Below, in pieces: positions 1-6,466 of a stretch of 9,753 bases of DNA. Position 1 is the stretch's first letter. Each line of letters begins with the position of its first letter. Made by a program: the position numbers and the translations under genes. Below the pieces are notes generated by a model. It saw only the letters and a list, made by a program, of their open reading frames with translations. It did not search any database and was not told the DNA's origin. Origin of the DNA: Allopontixanthobacter sp034376665 (GTDB taxonomy: Bacteria; Pseudomonadota; Alphaproteobacteria; Sphingomonadales; Sphingomonadaceae); assembly GCF_034376665.1 (NCBI RefSeq), contig NZ_JAXMJI010000053.1, positions 1 through 9,753 of the forward strand, given 5' to 3'.

Positions 1-559
1 CCATCGCATCCGTTTCGTTCTCGTGCGCGGTATGGCCTTCCTGCCAGAGGAATTCCGAGGTGCGCAGGAACATGCGGGTGCGCATTTCCCAGCGCACGAC
101 ATTGGCCCATTGGTTGACCATGATCGGCAGGTCGCGCCAGCTCTGCAGCCAGCGTGAAAAAGCGGTGCCGATCACCGTTTCCGATGTGGGGCGCACGACC
201 AGCGGTTCTTCGAGCTTGGCTTCAGGATCGACGACCAGCGCGCCGTCCTCCATCTTCAGCCGATGGTGCGTAACGACCGCCATCTCCTTGGCAAAGCCTT
301 CGACATGCTCCGCCTCGCGCTCGAAATTGGACAGCGGGATGAAGATCGGGAAGTAGCAATTGTCGTGCCCGGTGGCCTTGATCCGGTCGTCCATCAGGCG
401 CTGGATACGCTCCCAGATGCCGTAGCCCCACGGCTTGATGACCATACAACCGCGGACACCGGATTCCTCCGCCAGATCCGCAGCGGAGATGACCTCCTGA
501 TACCAGGCGGCAAAATCATCGGCGCGGCGCGCGGTCAGGGCGTGACGGATATTGGACAA
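1..559 (-). CDS. proS: Prolyl-tRNA synthetase, archaeal/eukaryote-like (type 3), N-terminal part; 3' end beyond the window
   Basis: Charges tRNA-Pro with proline in the cytoplasm. 186 residues are visible and the frame is open to the left edge. Near the N-terminus are a WYQEVI segment and VRGCMVIKPWGYGIWE, followed by TGHDNCYFPIFIP, EAEHVEGFAKE and LVVRPTSETVIG. Class II motif 2 lies at about residues 154-179 (VVRWEMRTRMFLRTSEF, then WQEGHTAH). This wording is that of the archaeal/eukaryote-like enzyme. E. coli-type ProS reads differently here and carries an editing insertion. No ATG lies upstream in frame before the conserved region. I chose the TTG at 559-557, which gives MSNIRHA and has a GGAA-containing Shine-Dalgarno-like stretch about 8 bases upstream. 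An in-frame GTG at 613 is possible but less likely. The gene follows phaR by 70 bp in the same direction. Motif 3 and the anticodon-binding domain lie outside the window. The identity is firm and the start moderately sure. Confidence 0.93.
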   Translation of the reverse strand, partial: MSNIRHALTARRADDFAAWYQEVISAADLAEESGVRGCMVIKPWGYGIWERIQRLMDDRIKATGHDNCYFPIFIPLSNFEREAEHVEGFAKEMAVVTHHRLKMEDGALVVDPEAKLEEPLVVRPTSETVIGTAFSRWLQSWRDLPIMVNQWANVVRWEMRTRMFLRTSEFLWQEGHTAHENETDAM

Positions 560-584
560 GGAAGTTCCGTTCAGGATTAGGCGG

Positions 585-605
585 AAAAAAGTGCAGTTAA
601 TGCAC
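585..605 (-). terminator. Candidate Rho-independent terminator downstream of phaR
   Basis: Read on the minus strand, GTGCA, a 5-base loop TTAAC and TGCAC form a 5-bp hairpin that runs straight into six T residues (585-590). It begins 24 bases after the phaR stop codon. The stem is short, so termination may be weak. It sits only 25 bases before the proS start, so it could equally act as an attenuator for proS. The same bases contain a TGCAG-N4-TGCA motif that also occurs upstream of phaR, so the dyad may be a protein-binding site instead. Confidence 0.4.
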
Positions 606-629
606 GGTTGCACAAGGTCAAGCGCGCAC

Positions 630-1196
630 CTATTTGCTCAGTTCGTCCAGTTTCTTCTGCATGGCCGCCATCTGCTGGCGGAGTTCGGTAAGCTCCGTTT
701 TTTCGTCAGTTTGTGCCGGTCCGTCGGTTTTTGCCGGTTCGCCGGCAGTGCCCGGCATGAACGCCTTTGTCGCGGCGCGCATCATGGCCATGTTGCTTTC
801 CGCCAGCTTCGCCAGCGGGTTGTTGCCGATGTTGGTGCGCAGCGCTTCGTGCAGTTTCGCCTGGTTCTCGCGAAAGTTGACCATTGCTGCTTCGAGGTAG
901 TGCGGCATCATGGATTGCATCGAATTGCCATACATCCCGATCAGGTCGCGAAGGAAGCTGACCGGCAGCATATGTTCGCCGCTCGCTTCTTCCTCCATGA
1001 TAATCTGGGTCAGGATGGAATGCGTGATGTCGTCGCCGCTTTTCGCATCCAGGACTTTGAAATCCGTTCCTGCGCGCGTCATTTTCGACAGATCGTCAAG
1101 CGTGATGTAGCTCGACGAGCTTGTATTATAGAGCCGCCGGTTGGCGTATTTCTTGATTATGACGGTATCACCGTCCTTTTGATCACGCTTGGCCAT
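630..1196 (-). CDS. phaR: Polyhydroxyalkanoate synthesis regulator/repressor PhaR
   Basis: 188-residue DNA-binding regulator. In characterised relatives it represses phasin and other PHA genes and is released when it binds nascent PHA granules. Residues 11-70 (TVIIKKYANRRLYNT, then SSSYITLDDL and a DAKSGDDITHSILTQII stretch) match the PHB/PHA accumulation regulator DNA-binding domain. About residues 75-115 (LPVSFLRDLIGMYGNSMQ and MMPHYLEAAM) match the second PHB_acc domain. A Gly/Pro/Thr-rich linker at 148-165 is followed by a short heptad-like helix at 167-188, suited to oligomerisation. The length is typical of the short alphaproteobacterial form. The ATG at 1196 gives the usual MAKRD-type N-terminus, with an AGGG about 8 bases upstream. 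The gene lies 80 bp after alr and 70 bp before proS. No PHA synthase, thiolase or phasin gene is visible, so its targets lie elsewhere. Confidence 0.95.
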   Translation of the reverse strand: MAKRDQKDGDTVIIKKYANRRLYNTSSSSYITLDDLSKMTRAGTDFKVLDAKSGDDITHSILTQIIMEEEASGEHMLPVSFLRDLIGMYGNSMQSMMPHYLEAAMVNFRENQAKLHEALRTNIGNNPLAKLAESNMAMMRAATKAFMPGTAGEPAKTDGPAQTDEKTELTELRQQMAAMQKKLDELSK

Positions 1197-1214
1197 GCAG
1201 GAACCCTGTTTCTA

Positions 1215-1242
1215 ACTATACGAGAACTCATAGCAGTTGCAG
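1215..1242 (-). promoter_or_regulatory. Candidate sigma70-type promoter for phaR
   Basis: In the 80-bp alr-phaR gap the minus strand carries TATAGT (1220-1215), matching the -10 consensus at five of six bases. A weak -35 (CTGCAA, 1242-1237) lies 16 bases upstream. The transcript would start near 1208, giving phaR a leader of about a dozen bases. The -35 match is poor, so this is a prediction from the -10 and the position only. Confidence 0.35.
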
Positions 1243-1257
1243 CATGTGCAGTGCAAC
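1233..1257. promoter_or_regulatory. TGCA-rich cluster, candidate PhaR autoregulatory operator
   Basis: Three TGCA tetramers (1238, 1247, 1252) lie within 18 bases. The outer ones form a perfect inverted repeat, TTGCA (1237-1241) and TGCAA (1252-1256), with a 10-base spacer. The cluster overlaps the candidate -35 of phaR, as expected for a repressor site. PhaR proteins of other alphaproteobacteria are known, from memory, to bind TGC-rich palindromes upstream of phaP and phaR. The match to a specific published consensus is not exact, so assignment to PhaR is inference. Confidence 0.4.
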
Positions 1258-1276
1258 ATATTCGCCAGGCGCTCTG

Positions 1277-2329
1277 TCAGCGGCGGTATCTCGGACCCAG
1301 GGTAGTTAGCAGTTCATATTGCGACAAGCCGCTGGTTCGTGATGCTTCGGGTAAGTCGAAGGGGATTTCGACCCAATCCCCCTCGCGCAGATGCGGCGCA
1401 GCAGAAATGTCGATGACGACCATATCCATCGACACCTTGCCGAGCAGCGGCAGACGCGCGCCGCCCGATGCCAGCGCACCCTTTCCGGTCCAGCATCGCA
1501 GGAACCCGTCTGCATAACCCAGGGAGACGACGCCCACGTCCATCTTTCGGGTTGCGGTGAAGACCGCATTATATCCTACAGTATCGCCGGGATTGAGCTG
1601 ACGCCGCTGCAGGATAGCCGCTTCGGGCTTTGCCACCGGAGCAATCCGGCCAGCAAGTTCGGGCCGCGGAACGCCGCCATACAAGGCTAGCCCGGGACGG
1701 GTCAGGCCGAAGGCATATTCCGGTCCAAGCGCGATCCCCGCGCTGTTGGCCAGACTGAGCCTCCGTGCCGGTATTTGCTGCGCGGCCTGTCTGAACCGCT
1801 GAAGCTGCACGGCGTTGAGGTCGCTGTTCTCGTCCGCCGAGGCCAGATGCGACATCAGAACATCGATCTCGAGATTGTGCAGGGCCGGATCGCCGATTTC
1901 CGACAGCGACAGCCCCAGGCGGTTGATCCCGCTATCGATCATTACATCGCAAAGCCCGCCGCCGGTATTTAGCCACAGACGGACCTGATGGAGGCTGTTG
2001 AGGACTGGTTTTACGCCCGTAGTGCGAGCGAATGCGGCATCGGCCTCATTGAGCGGACCATGCAGGACTGACACCGTTTCCGGGGCGGCGTGTTTTATCA
2101 CCGCGGGAACCTCGCTCCAATGTGCCACGAAGAAACTGCGCGCACCTGCTTCGAGCAAAGTCGGGACTACGCTCGTCACCCCCAGTCCGTAGGCGTTTGC
2201 CTTGACCGCCGCTCCCGCTTCGGCCGAGCCGGAGAGCCGGTCCAGCAACCGCCAGTTTTCCGCCAGCGCATGATGGTCCAGCCCCAGCCGCAAGGTCGGC
2301 GGGGGAAGCTCGGCCGATGGGTCAGGCAT
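1277..2329 (-). CDS. alr: Alanine racemase (PLP-dependent)
   Basis: Interconverts L- and D-alanine in the cytoplasm, supplying D-alanine for peptidoglycan. 350 residues, a normal length. The PLP lysine is K43 in AAVKANAYGLG. The PLP-phosphate side has RPGLALYGG (about 211-219), including R211. The second catalytic base is Y253 in DTVGYNAVF. The C-terminal beta domain carries SLGYADGFLR (269-278) and GKVSMDMVVIDIS (297-309) and ends with ELLTTLGPRYRR, as alanine racemases do. I chose the ATG at 2329-2327 because it gives MPDPS directly before the conserved start of the barrel. An in-frame ATG at 2425 would overlap the transporter gene by about 100 bp with a sequence unlike the family. The chosen start overlaps the transporter gene by 8 bp and no Shine-Dalgarno sequence is visible, so translation is probably coupled. 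Could be called dadX if catabolic, but no dadA is nearby. Confidence 0.95.
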   Translation of the reverse strand: MPDPSAELPPPTLRLGLDHHALAENWRLLDRLSGSAEAGAAVKANAYGLGVTSVVPTLLEAGARSFFVAHWSEVPAVIKHAAPETVSVLHGPLNEADAAFARTTGVKPVLNSLHQVRLWLNTGGGLCDVMIDSGINRLGLSLSEIGDPALHNLEIDVLMSHLASADENSDLNAVQLQRFRQAAQQIPARRLSLANSAGIALGPEYAFGLTRPGLALYGGVPRPELAGRIAPVAKPEAAILQRRQLNPGDTVGYNAVFTATRKMDVGVVSLGYADGFLRCWTGKGALASGGARLPLLGKVSMDMVVIDISAAPHLREGDWVEIPFDLPEASRTSGLSQYELLTTLGPRYRR

Positions 2330-3989
2330 TATCGCTGAAATCGCGCGGCGGCCCACCCTGGATGCCCCACCAGGCAACGAGCATTCCGAACCCGACGACG
2401 GCCCAGGTGTACCATAGTCCTGCATAGGCGTTACCGGTCGTCGCGATGATGTAACCGGCGATCAGGGGAAGAAATCCGCCAAGATAACCCGCACCGATAT
2501 GGTAGGGGATCGACATCGAGCTGTAGCGGATGCGCGCCGGGAACATTTCGCACAGCAGCGCCGCCACCGACCCGTAAGTAAGCGCAGACAAGCTGCCCAG
2601 AACTATCAGCAATGCGACGATGCCGAGGATGTTCTGCAGTGGCGGAGTTTGTCGTTCGAAGCTGTACCCCTGTTCCTGGAGCAAGCTCTGGACATAGGGT
2701 TTGCGCTCCGCCGCGCCGAGATCGACGCCCTCGGAAAGATCGTACTGCGCCGCGCCTACATTGAGGTTGACCGGCGTCTTGCTCGGACCGGCGGTTACCG
2801 CATCCAGTTGCCGCACGGTGTACGGGATGCCCAGCGATGTCAGATCCTGCAGCAGCTTGCCGCAATCCGTGTCCTGATCGTTGGCGAAAGGATTATAGTC
2901 GCACGCCATCCCGGTGACCACGACAGGCGCATTGCTCGCACTCGCCCGGAGTCCCGGATTGGCAAGCGCTCCGATGCCCCAGAAAATCGGAAACAGCAGC
3001 AACAGCGTCAGCCCGGCCCCGATCATGATCGGCTTTTTGCGGCCCACCCGGTCGGACCATTTGCCTACGACCACATAGAAGCCGAGCGAAAGGGACCCGG
3101 CGACCAGCAAAATGATTTCCACCAGGCCTTCGTTCATCCGCATCGGGCCGCGCAGGAACGATAGTCCGGAGAAGAACGCAGTGTACCAGATCACGGTCAG
3201 AATGCCGGTCACGCCGAACAGGGCGACGAAAATGCGCTTGGGATTGCCCGGATAGGTGAAACTTTCGATGAACGGGTTTTCCGCCGTTTCGCCAGCTTCC
3301 TTCATCGCCTGGAAGACCGGGCTTTCCGACAGCTTAAGCCGCATCCACAGCGACAGGGCGAGCAGGATGATCGAAAGCAGGAACGGCACCCGCCAGCCCC
3401 AGGCCGCGAACTCCTCTGCCGGAATCAGGAACCGGCATATCAGGACGACGGCGATACTGAGCACGAACCCCCCCGCCACGCTGGCCTGGATAAAGCTGGT
3501 ATAAAGGCCGCGCTTGTCCGGCGGTGCGTGTTCGGCGACATAGATTGCCGCGCCGCCATATTCACCGCCCAGCGCAAGGCCCTGCAGGATTCGAAGCAGA
3601 ATCACGATGATCGGCGCGGCGATGCCGATCGTGGCGGCGTTGGGGATCAGACCCACCCCGGCGGTCGCGATGCCCATCAGGGTTACCGTCACCAGAAACG
3701 TGTATTTGCGCCCCAGCTTGTCGCCTAGATAGCCGAACAGGATCGCGCCAAGCGGACGGAACCCGAAGCCGACGGCAAAGCCGGCCCAGACCAGCAGCAT
3801 TTCCAGCGTTTCATTGTCCGAGGGAAAGAACGCCGCCCCGATCAGGGCAGCCAAGGTCCCGTAAATGAAGAAATCATACCATTCGAACACCGTTCCTGCA
3901 GAGGAGGCGGCGATGACCAGCCGGATTTCCTTGGCCGTGGGGTTGTGGGCTGTTTCGGGCAATGCACCCGTGGCCGCAATCTCGCTCAT
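2322..3989 (-). CDS. MFS transporter, metabolite:H+ symporter (MHS)-like, with a large TM9-TM10 loop
   Basis: Inner-membrane secondary transporter of 555 residues, about 110 longer than a standard 12-helix MFS protein. The N-terminal VFEWYDFFIYG (34-44) is a hallmark of the MHS (proline/betaine, shikimate, alpha-ketoglutarate) branch. Motif A occurs between TM2 and TM3 (GYLGDKLGRKYTF, 86-98) and again between TM8 and TM9 (GKWSDRVGRKKP, about 309-320). RILQGLALGGEYGGAAIYVAE (from 133) and PPDKRGLYTSF are the TM4-TM5 signature. Residues about 343-453 form a hydrophilic loop between TM9 and TM10, predicted periplasmic, with C363 and C376. The substrate cannot be told from sequence. The ATG at 3989 gives MSEIA and has GAAGG a few bases upstream; the in-frame ATG at 4028 adds a charged tail without family likeness. 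It lies 66 bp after the Fe-S scaffold gene and overlaps alr by 8 bp. Confidence 0.9.
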   Translation of the reverse strand: MSEIAATGALPETAHNPTAKEIRLVIAASSAGTVFEWYDFFIYGTLAALIGAAFFPSDNETLEMLLVWAGFAVGFGFRPLGAILFGYLGDKLGRKYTFLVTVTLMGIATAGVGLIPNAATIGIAAPIIVILLRILQGLALGGEYGGAAIYVAEHAPPDKRGLYTSFIQASVAGGFVLSIAVVLICRFLIPAEEFAAWGWRVPFLLSIILLALSLWMRLKLSESPVFQAMKEAGETAENPFIESFTYPGNPKRIFVALFGVTGILTVIWYTAFFSGLSFLRGPMRMNEGLVEIILLVAGSLSLGFYVVVGKWSDRVGRKKPIMIGAGLTLLLLFPIFWGIGALANPGLRASASNAPVVVTGMACDYNPFANDQDTDCGKLLQDLTSLGIPYTVRQLDAVTAGPSKTPVNLNVGAAQYDLSEGVDLGAAERKPYVQSLLQEQGYSFERQTPPLQNILGIVALLIVLGSLSALTYGSVAALLCEMFPARIRYSSMSIPYHIGAGYLGGFLPLIAGYIIATTGNAYAGLWYTWAVVGFGMLVAWWGIQGGPPRDFSDNA

Positions 3990-4021
3990 GGTGCCTTCAT
4001 TCCCCCGGGCTTCAACTCCGC

Positions 4022-4040
4022 CCCGCACTTTGCTTGCGGG
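4022..4040 (-). other. Intercistronic hairpin between the Fe-S scaffold gene and the MFS gene
   Basis: CCCGCA (4022-4027) and TGCGGG (4035-4040) form a perfect 6-bp GC-rich stem with a 7-base loop, 15 bases after the scaffold gene's stop and about 32 bases before the MFS start. No T-run follows on the minus strand, so it is not a classical terminator. It might mark an RNA processing or stability point within the cluster, or occur by chance in GC-rich DNA. Confidence 0.3.
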
Positions 4041-4055
4041 CTACAAGGCGCCGCT

Positions 4056-4496
4056 TTAGCCCGCTTGTCCGGCCTTGCAAAGCGCGGTGGCGGCGGCCTT
4101 CCACGGTAAAACTATGGCCCCGTGCCGGCCGCTGTGATGGCGCGCTGGCACAAGTGCCGCCAATCCGGGCCATGCGGGCAGATCGCCCGCCTTGCCCAAC
4201 CACAGTTCAAGCTGCTTCAGCGCTTCCGCGATATTCTCGGCTGTCCTGCCCACGGCTCCCTTTGCAAAAATCGCCGCCGAGGCCTGTCCCACCGCGCAGG
4301 CCGTAACCCGCAATCCGACGGTTTCGATGCGGCGTTCCCCGTCGATCGCCAAGGCGAGTTCCAGACTGCTCCCGCATGTCCGCGAACGGGCTTCGCCGAT
4401 TAGCGGAAGCGCCGGATTGTAGGGATAATTCGCCAGATTCACCGCCAGCGCCAGAAGTTCGGGAGTATAGAGCTTCGTCGGGCTGGAGAGGCTCAT
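4056..4496 (-). CDS. NifU/IscU-like iron-sulfur cluster scaffold-family protein, atypical cluster site
   Basis: 146-residue soluble protein resembling the NifU N-terminal/IscU family, which assembles Fe-S clusters. Near the N-terminus, YTPELLALAVNLANYPYNPAL resembles the family's early helix. C41 in RTCGSSLELAL aligns with the first scaffold cysteine, and C67 in LRVTACAVGQASAAI with the second. AENIAEALKQLELWLG (86-101) matches the helix after it. Where IscU has its third cysteine (HCSILAEDA), this protein reads RHGAIVLPWKAA, with Gly at 126. The Asp that follows Cys-Gly in IscU is Ser here. A further cysteine, C140, lies near the C-terminus. The ATG at 4496-4494 overlaps the cvpA stop as ATGA, implying coupled translation. 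No iscS, hscA or suf genes are nearby, so it is probably an accessory member. The family call is fairly firm; the function is uncertain. Confidence 0.8.
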   Translation of the reverse strand: MSLSSPTKLYTPELLALAVNLANYPYNPALPLIGEARSRTCGSSLELALAIDGERRIETVGLRVTACAVGQASAAIFAKGAVGRTAENIAEALKQLELWLGKAGDLPAWPGLAALVPARHHSGRHGAIVLPWKAAATALCKAGQAG

Positions 4497-5020
4497 CGCT
4501 CTGGAACGGCAACATCGTCGCTGCGCAATTGGGCGCGCCGCTCCTCGATCATTTTGACCAGCGCTTCCGCCCCGGCATCTACCAGAGTGTAGGACCGCGC
4601 CGTGGTAATCCATGTCGGCCGACCGGCGACGCCCCACACGGTATCGTAACCCAGGACCAGGAGCGAGAACGCCAGAACCACGATGATGCCGCCCTTGATC
4701 GCGCCGAAGCCGAAGCCCAGAACCCGGTCGATCGGTCCAAGAACGGAACTGCGGGAGGCAGAACCGGCCCGTCCGGCAATCAGCTTCATCCCGGCATAGG
4801 GAATCAGCAACAGCAAGGCGAAAGCGAGCACTGCCGCCCCCGACGGCGTCCCGATCTTGGGCTCGAACCACTCTGCTAACGGCGTGTGGAGATAATGAAT
4901 TGCAAAAACCGCGAGCATCCACGCGGCAAGCGACAACACTTCCTGAACCAGCCCGCGCAAGAATCCGCCCGCAGCGGCCACGCCAACGATAATCAGAACG
5001 ATGATATCAAAACCGGTCAT
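4493..5020 (-). CDS. cvpA: CvpA family inner-membrane protein
   Basis: 175-residue membrane protein of the CvpA family, named for a role in colicin V production in E. coli and linked elsewhere to envelope stress tolerance. Its biochemical activity is not settled. Hydrophobic segments lie at about 4-20, 27-45, 62-83 and 104-124, giving about four membrane passes. The family signatures are GFLRGLVQEVLSLAAW (19-34) and GPIDRVLGFGFGAIKGG (95-111). The C-terminal tail after 125 is polar and ends EERRAQLRSDDV. The ATG at 5020 lies 15 bp after the radA stop and its own stop overlaps the next gene's start, so it is almost certainly co-transcribed with radA and the scaffold gene. In many bacteria cvpA sits before purF, which is not seen here. 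Confidence 0.92.
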   Translation of the reverse strand: MTGFDIIVLIIVGVAAAGGFLRGLVQEVLSLAAWMLAVFAIHYLHTPLAEWFEPKIGTPSGAAVLAFALLLLIPYAGMKLIAGRAGSASRSSVLGPIDRVLGFGFGAIKGGIIVVLAFSLLVLGYDTVWGVAGRPTWITTARSYTLVDAGAEALVKMIEERRAQLRSDDVAVPER

Positions 5021-5035
5021 GCGCTCAGGCCTGAT

Positions 5036-6436
5036 TTATGCGGACGACATTATCTGGTCCACAAGATTGCTGAGTTGATAGAGCGTTTGGTAGTTAAATC
5101 TAGGTGAATTCGCGGCCGGTTTGCCAAACTCTGCGGTTTCCTGTGTGCCGGATGCAACAGGACCAAATCCCTTGTCGAAGCCCAATTTGGCAGATTCCCG
5201 CAGACGCAGTCCCGCATGGGCAACCGGACGAATCTCCCCGGCCAGTGAAATCTCCCCGAACCAGGCGCTGCCCGACGGCAACGGCTTGTCGGCGAGCGCG
5301 GAGACCAGCGCAGCGGCGACTGCGACATCGGCCGCCGGGTCGGACAGGCGGTATCCGCCCGCGACATTGAGATAGACTTCCGCGGAACTGAAATTCAGGC
5401 CGCAGCGCGATTCCAGCACCGCCAGCAGCATCGCGAGGCGGCCGCTGTCCCAGCCGACAACCGCCCGCCGCGGCGTAGCGCCGCTCTGCAGGCGTACGAT
5501 CAGCGCCTGGATTTCCACCAGCACCGGACGGGTCCCTTCCAGCGCGGGGAACACCGAACTCCCCGCCAACGGTGCCTCCCTGCCCGACAGGAACAGCATG
5601 GAGGGGTTGGACACTTCCTCCAGCCCTGCCCCGGCCATGGCGAACACCCCGATTTCGTCCACCGCGCCGAACCGGTTCTTGAGCGCCCGCAATATCCGGT
5701 ACTGGTGGCTGCGTTCGCCTTCGAAGCTCATCACCACGTCAACCATATGCTCCAGCACGCGGGGCCCGGCGATCGAGCCGTCCTTGGTGACATGGCCCAC
5801 CAATACCAACACCGTTCCGCGTTCCTTGGCAAAGCGGATCAGTTCGAACGCGCAGCCGCGTACCTGGCTGACCGTGCCAGGTGCGCCTTCGATCGTGTCG
5901 GAATGCATTGTCTGGATCGAATCGGTCACCAGCAGCGCAGGCGGTTCCATGTCGTTGAGGGTGGTCAGGATGTCCCGGACCGATGTTGCCGCCGCCAGTT
6001 TGATCGGCGCATCGGCAAGGCCAAGCCGCGCCGCCCGCAGGCGCACCTGGCCCGCAGCTTCCTCTCCGCTGACGTAAACGGTCTCTCCGCCGGCTCTCGC
6101 GATCTTCGCGGCGGCCTGCAGAAGCAGGGTGGATTTTCCGATACCTGGATCGCCGCCCATCAGGATTGCGGAACCCGGTACCAGGCCCCCGCCCAATGCG
6201 CGGTCGAATTCCGCCAGTCCCGTGGGCCGGCGCTGCAGCACTTCCCCCGGTGCATCCAGCGCAACGAATCGGACCGACCGCCCACCGCTCGACAGATCAT
6301 GCTTCAGCGAAAACACCGTCGCCGGAACGTCTTCCGAAAGCGTGTTCCATTCTGCGCAATCCGCACATTGACCCTGCCAACGGTGCGAAACCGATCCGCA
6401 AGCTTGGCAGATGTAGCGCTTCTTTGTCTTGGCCAT
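5036..6436 (-). CDS. radA: DNA repair protein RadA (Sms)
   Basis: RecA-like ATPase/helicase that drives branch migration and processing of recombination intermediates in the cytoplasm. 466 residues, normal for the family. The N-terminal C4 zinc finger uses C10, C13, C24 and C27. Walker A is GGDPGIGKST (94-103), Walker B LLVTDSIQT (168-176), and the RadA-specific KNRFG motif is at 253-257. The C-terminal Lon-protease-like domain includes GWDSGRLAMLLAVLESR and YLNVAGGYRLSDPAADVAVA; in RadA this domain is not a protease. I chose the ATG at 6436 because MAKTKKRYICQACG is the usual RadA start. An in-frame TTG at 6445 would add three residues. AAGG lies only one base before the ATG, so initiation may be poor or leaderless. 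It is the first gene of the minus-strand cluster and faces the patatin gene across a gap with a LexA-type site, so SOS control is plausible. Confidence 0.96.
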   Translation of the reverse strand: MAKTKKRYICQACGSVSHRWQGQCADCAEWNTLSEDVPATVFSLKHDLSSGGRSVRFVALDAPGEVLQRRPTGLAEFDRALGGGLVPGSAILMGGDPGIGKSTLLLQAAAKIARAGGETVYVSGEEAAGQVRLRAARLGLADAPIKLAAATSVRDILTTLNDMEPPALLVTDSIQTMHSDTIEGAPGTVSQVRGCAFELIRFAKERGTVLVLVGHVTKDGSIAGPRVLEHMVDVVMSFEGERSHQYRILRALKNRFGAVDEIGVFAMAGAGLEEVSNPSMLFLSGREAPLAGSSVFPALEGTRPVLVEIQALIVRLQSGATPRRAVVGWDSGRLAMLLAVLESRCGLNFSSAEVYLNVAGGYRLSDPAADVAVAAALVSALADKPLPSGSAWFGEISLAGEIRPVAHAGLRLRESAKLGFDKGFGPVASGTQETAEFGKPAANSPRFNYQTLYQLSNLVDQIMSSA

Positions 6437-6451
6437 GCCTTGCAATAGTTA

Positions 6452-6466
6452 GAACATACATAGAAC
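6452..6466. promoter_or_regulatory. Candidate LexA (SOS) box between radA and the patatin gene
   Basis: The plus strand reads GAAC, seven bases, GAAC (6452-6455 and 6463-6466). The minus strand therefore reads GTTCTATGTATGTTC. This is an exact match to the alphaproteobacterial LexA direct-repeat consensus GTTC-N7-GTTC. It lies 15 bases before the radA ATG and about 40 bases before the patatin start, in the only divergent gap of the window. By chance such a match would be expected only about 0.002 times in a gap of this size. An 8-bp palindrome, GCAATTGC (6467-6474), abuts it. The promoters themselves are not clear enough to call. Confidence 0.6.

Noticed and set aside
1201..1240. Possible second LexA-type site upstream of phaR (GAAC at 1201 and 1224)
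   Set aside because: Neither GAAC is followed by a second GAAC at seven bases, so the motif is not met.
552..1517. Plus-strand open frame of 321 codons opposite phaR and the end of alr
   Set aside because: It is antisense to two clearly recognised genes, resembles no family, and is Arg/His/Cys-rich as expected of a GC-rich shadow frame.
2330..2425. Upstream start for alr at ATG 2425
   Set aside because: It would add 32 residues read from inside the MFS coding sequence in another frame. The conserved alanine racemase N-terminus begins right after the ATG at 2329.
2499..3164. Plus-strand open frame of 221 codons opposite the MFS gene (and minus-strand 2431-2865 in another frame)
   Set aside because: Shadows of the transporter. 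The sense frame has clear MFS motifs, and these have Arg/Gln-rich low-likeness sequence.
4497..4922. N-terminal extension of the Fe-S scaffold frame up to an ATG at 4922
   Set aside because: The extension overlaps almost all of cvpA out of frame and has no family likeness. The ATGA start at 4496 fits both the family N-terminus and the coupling.
5705..6448. Plus-strand open frame of 247 codons opposite radA
   Set aside because: Antisense shadow of the RadA ATPase core; no recognisable domain.
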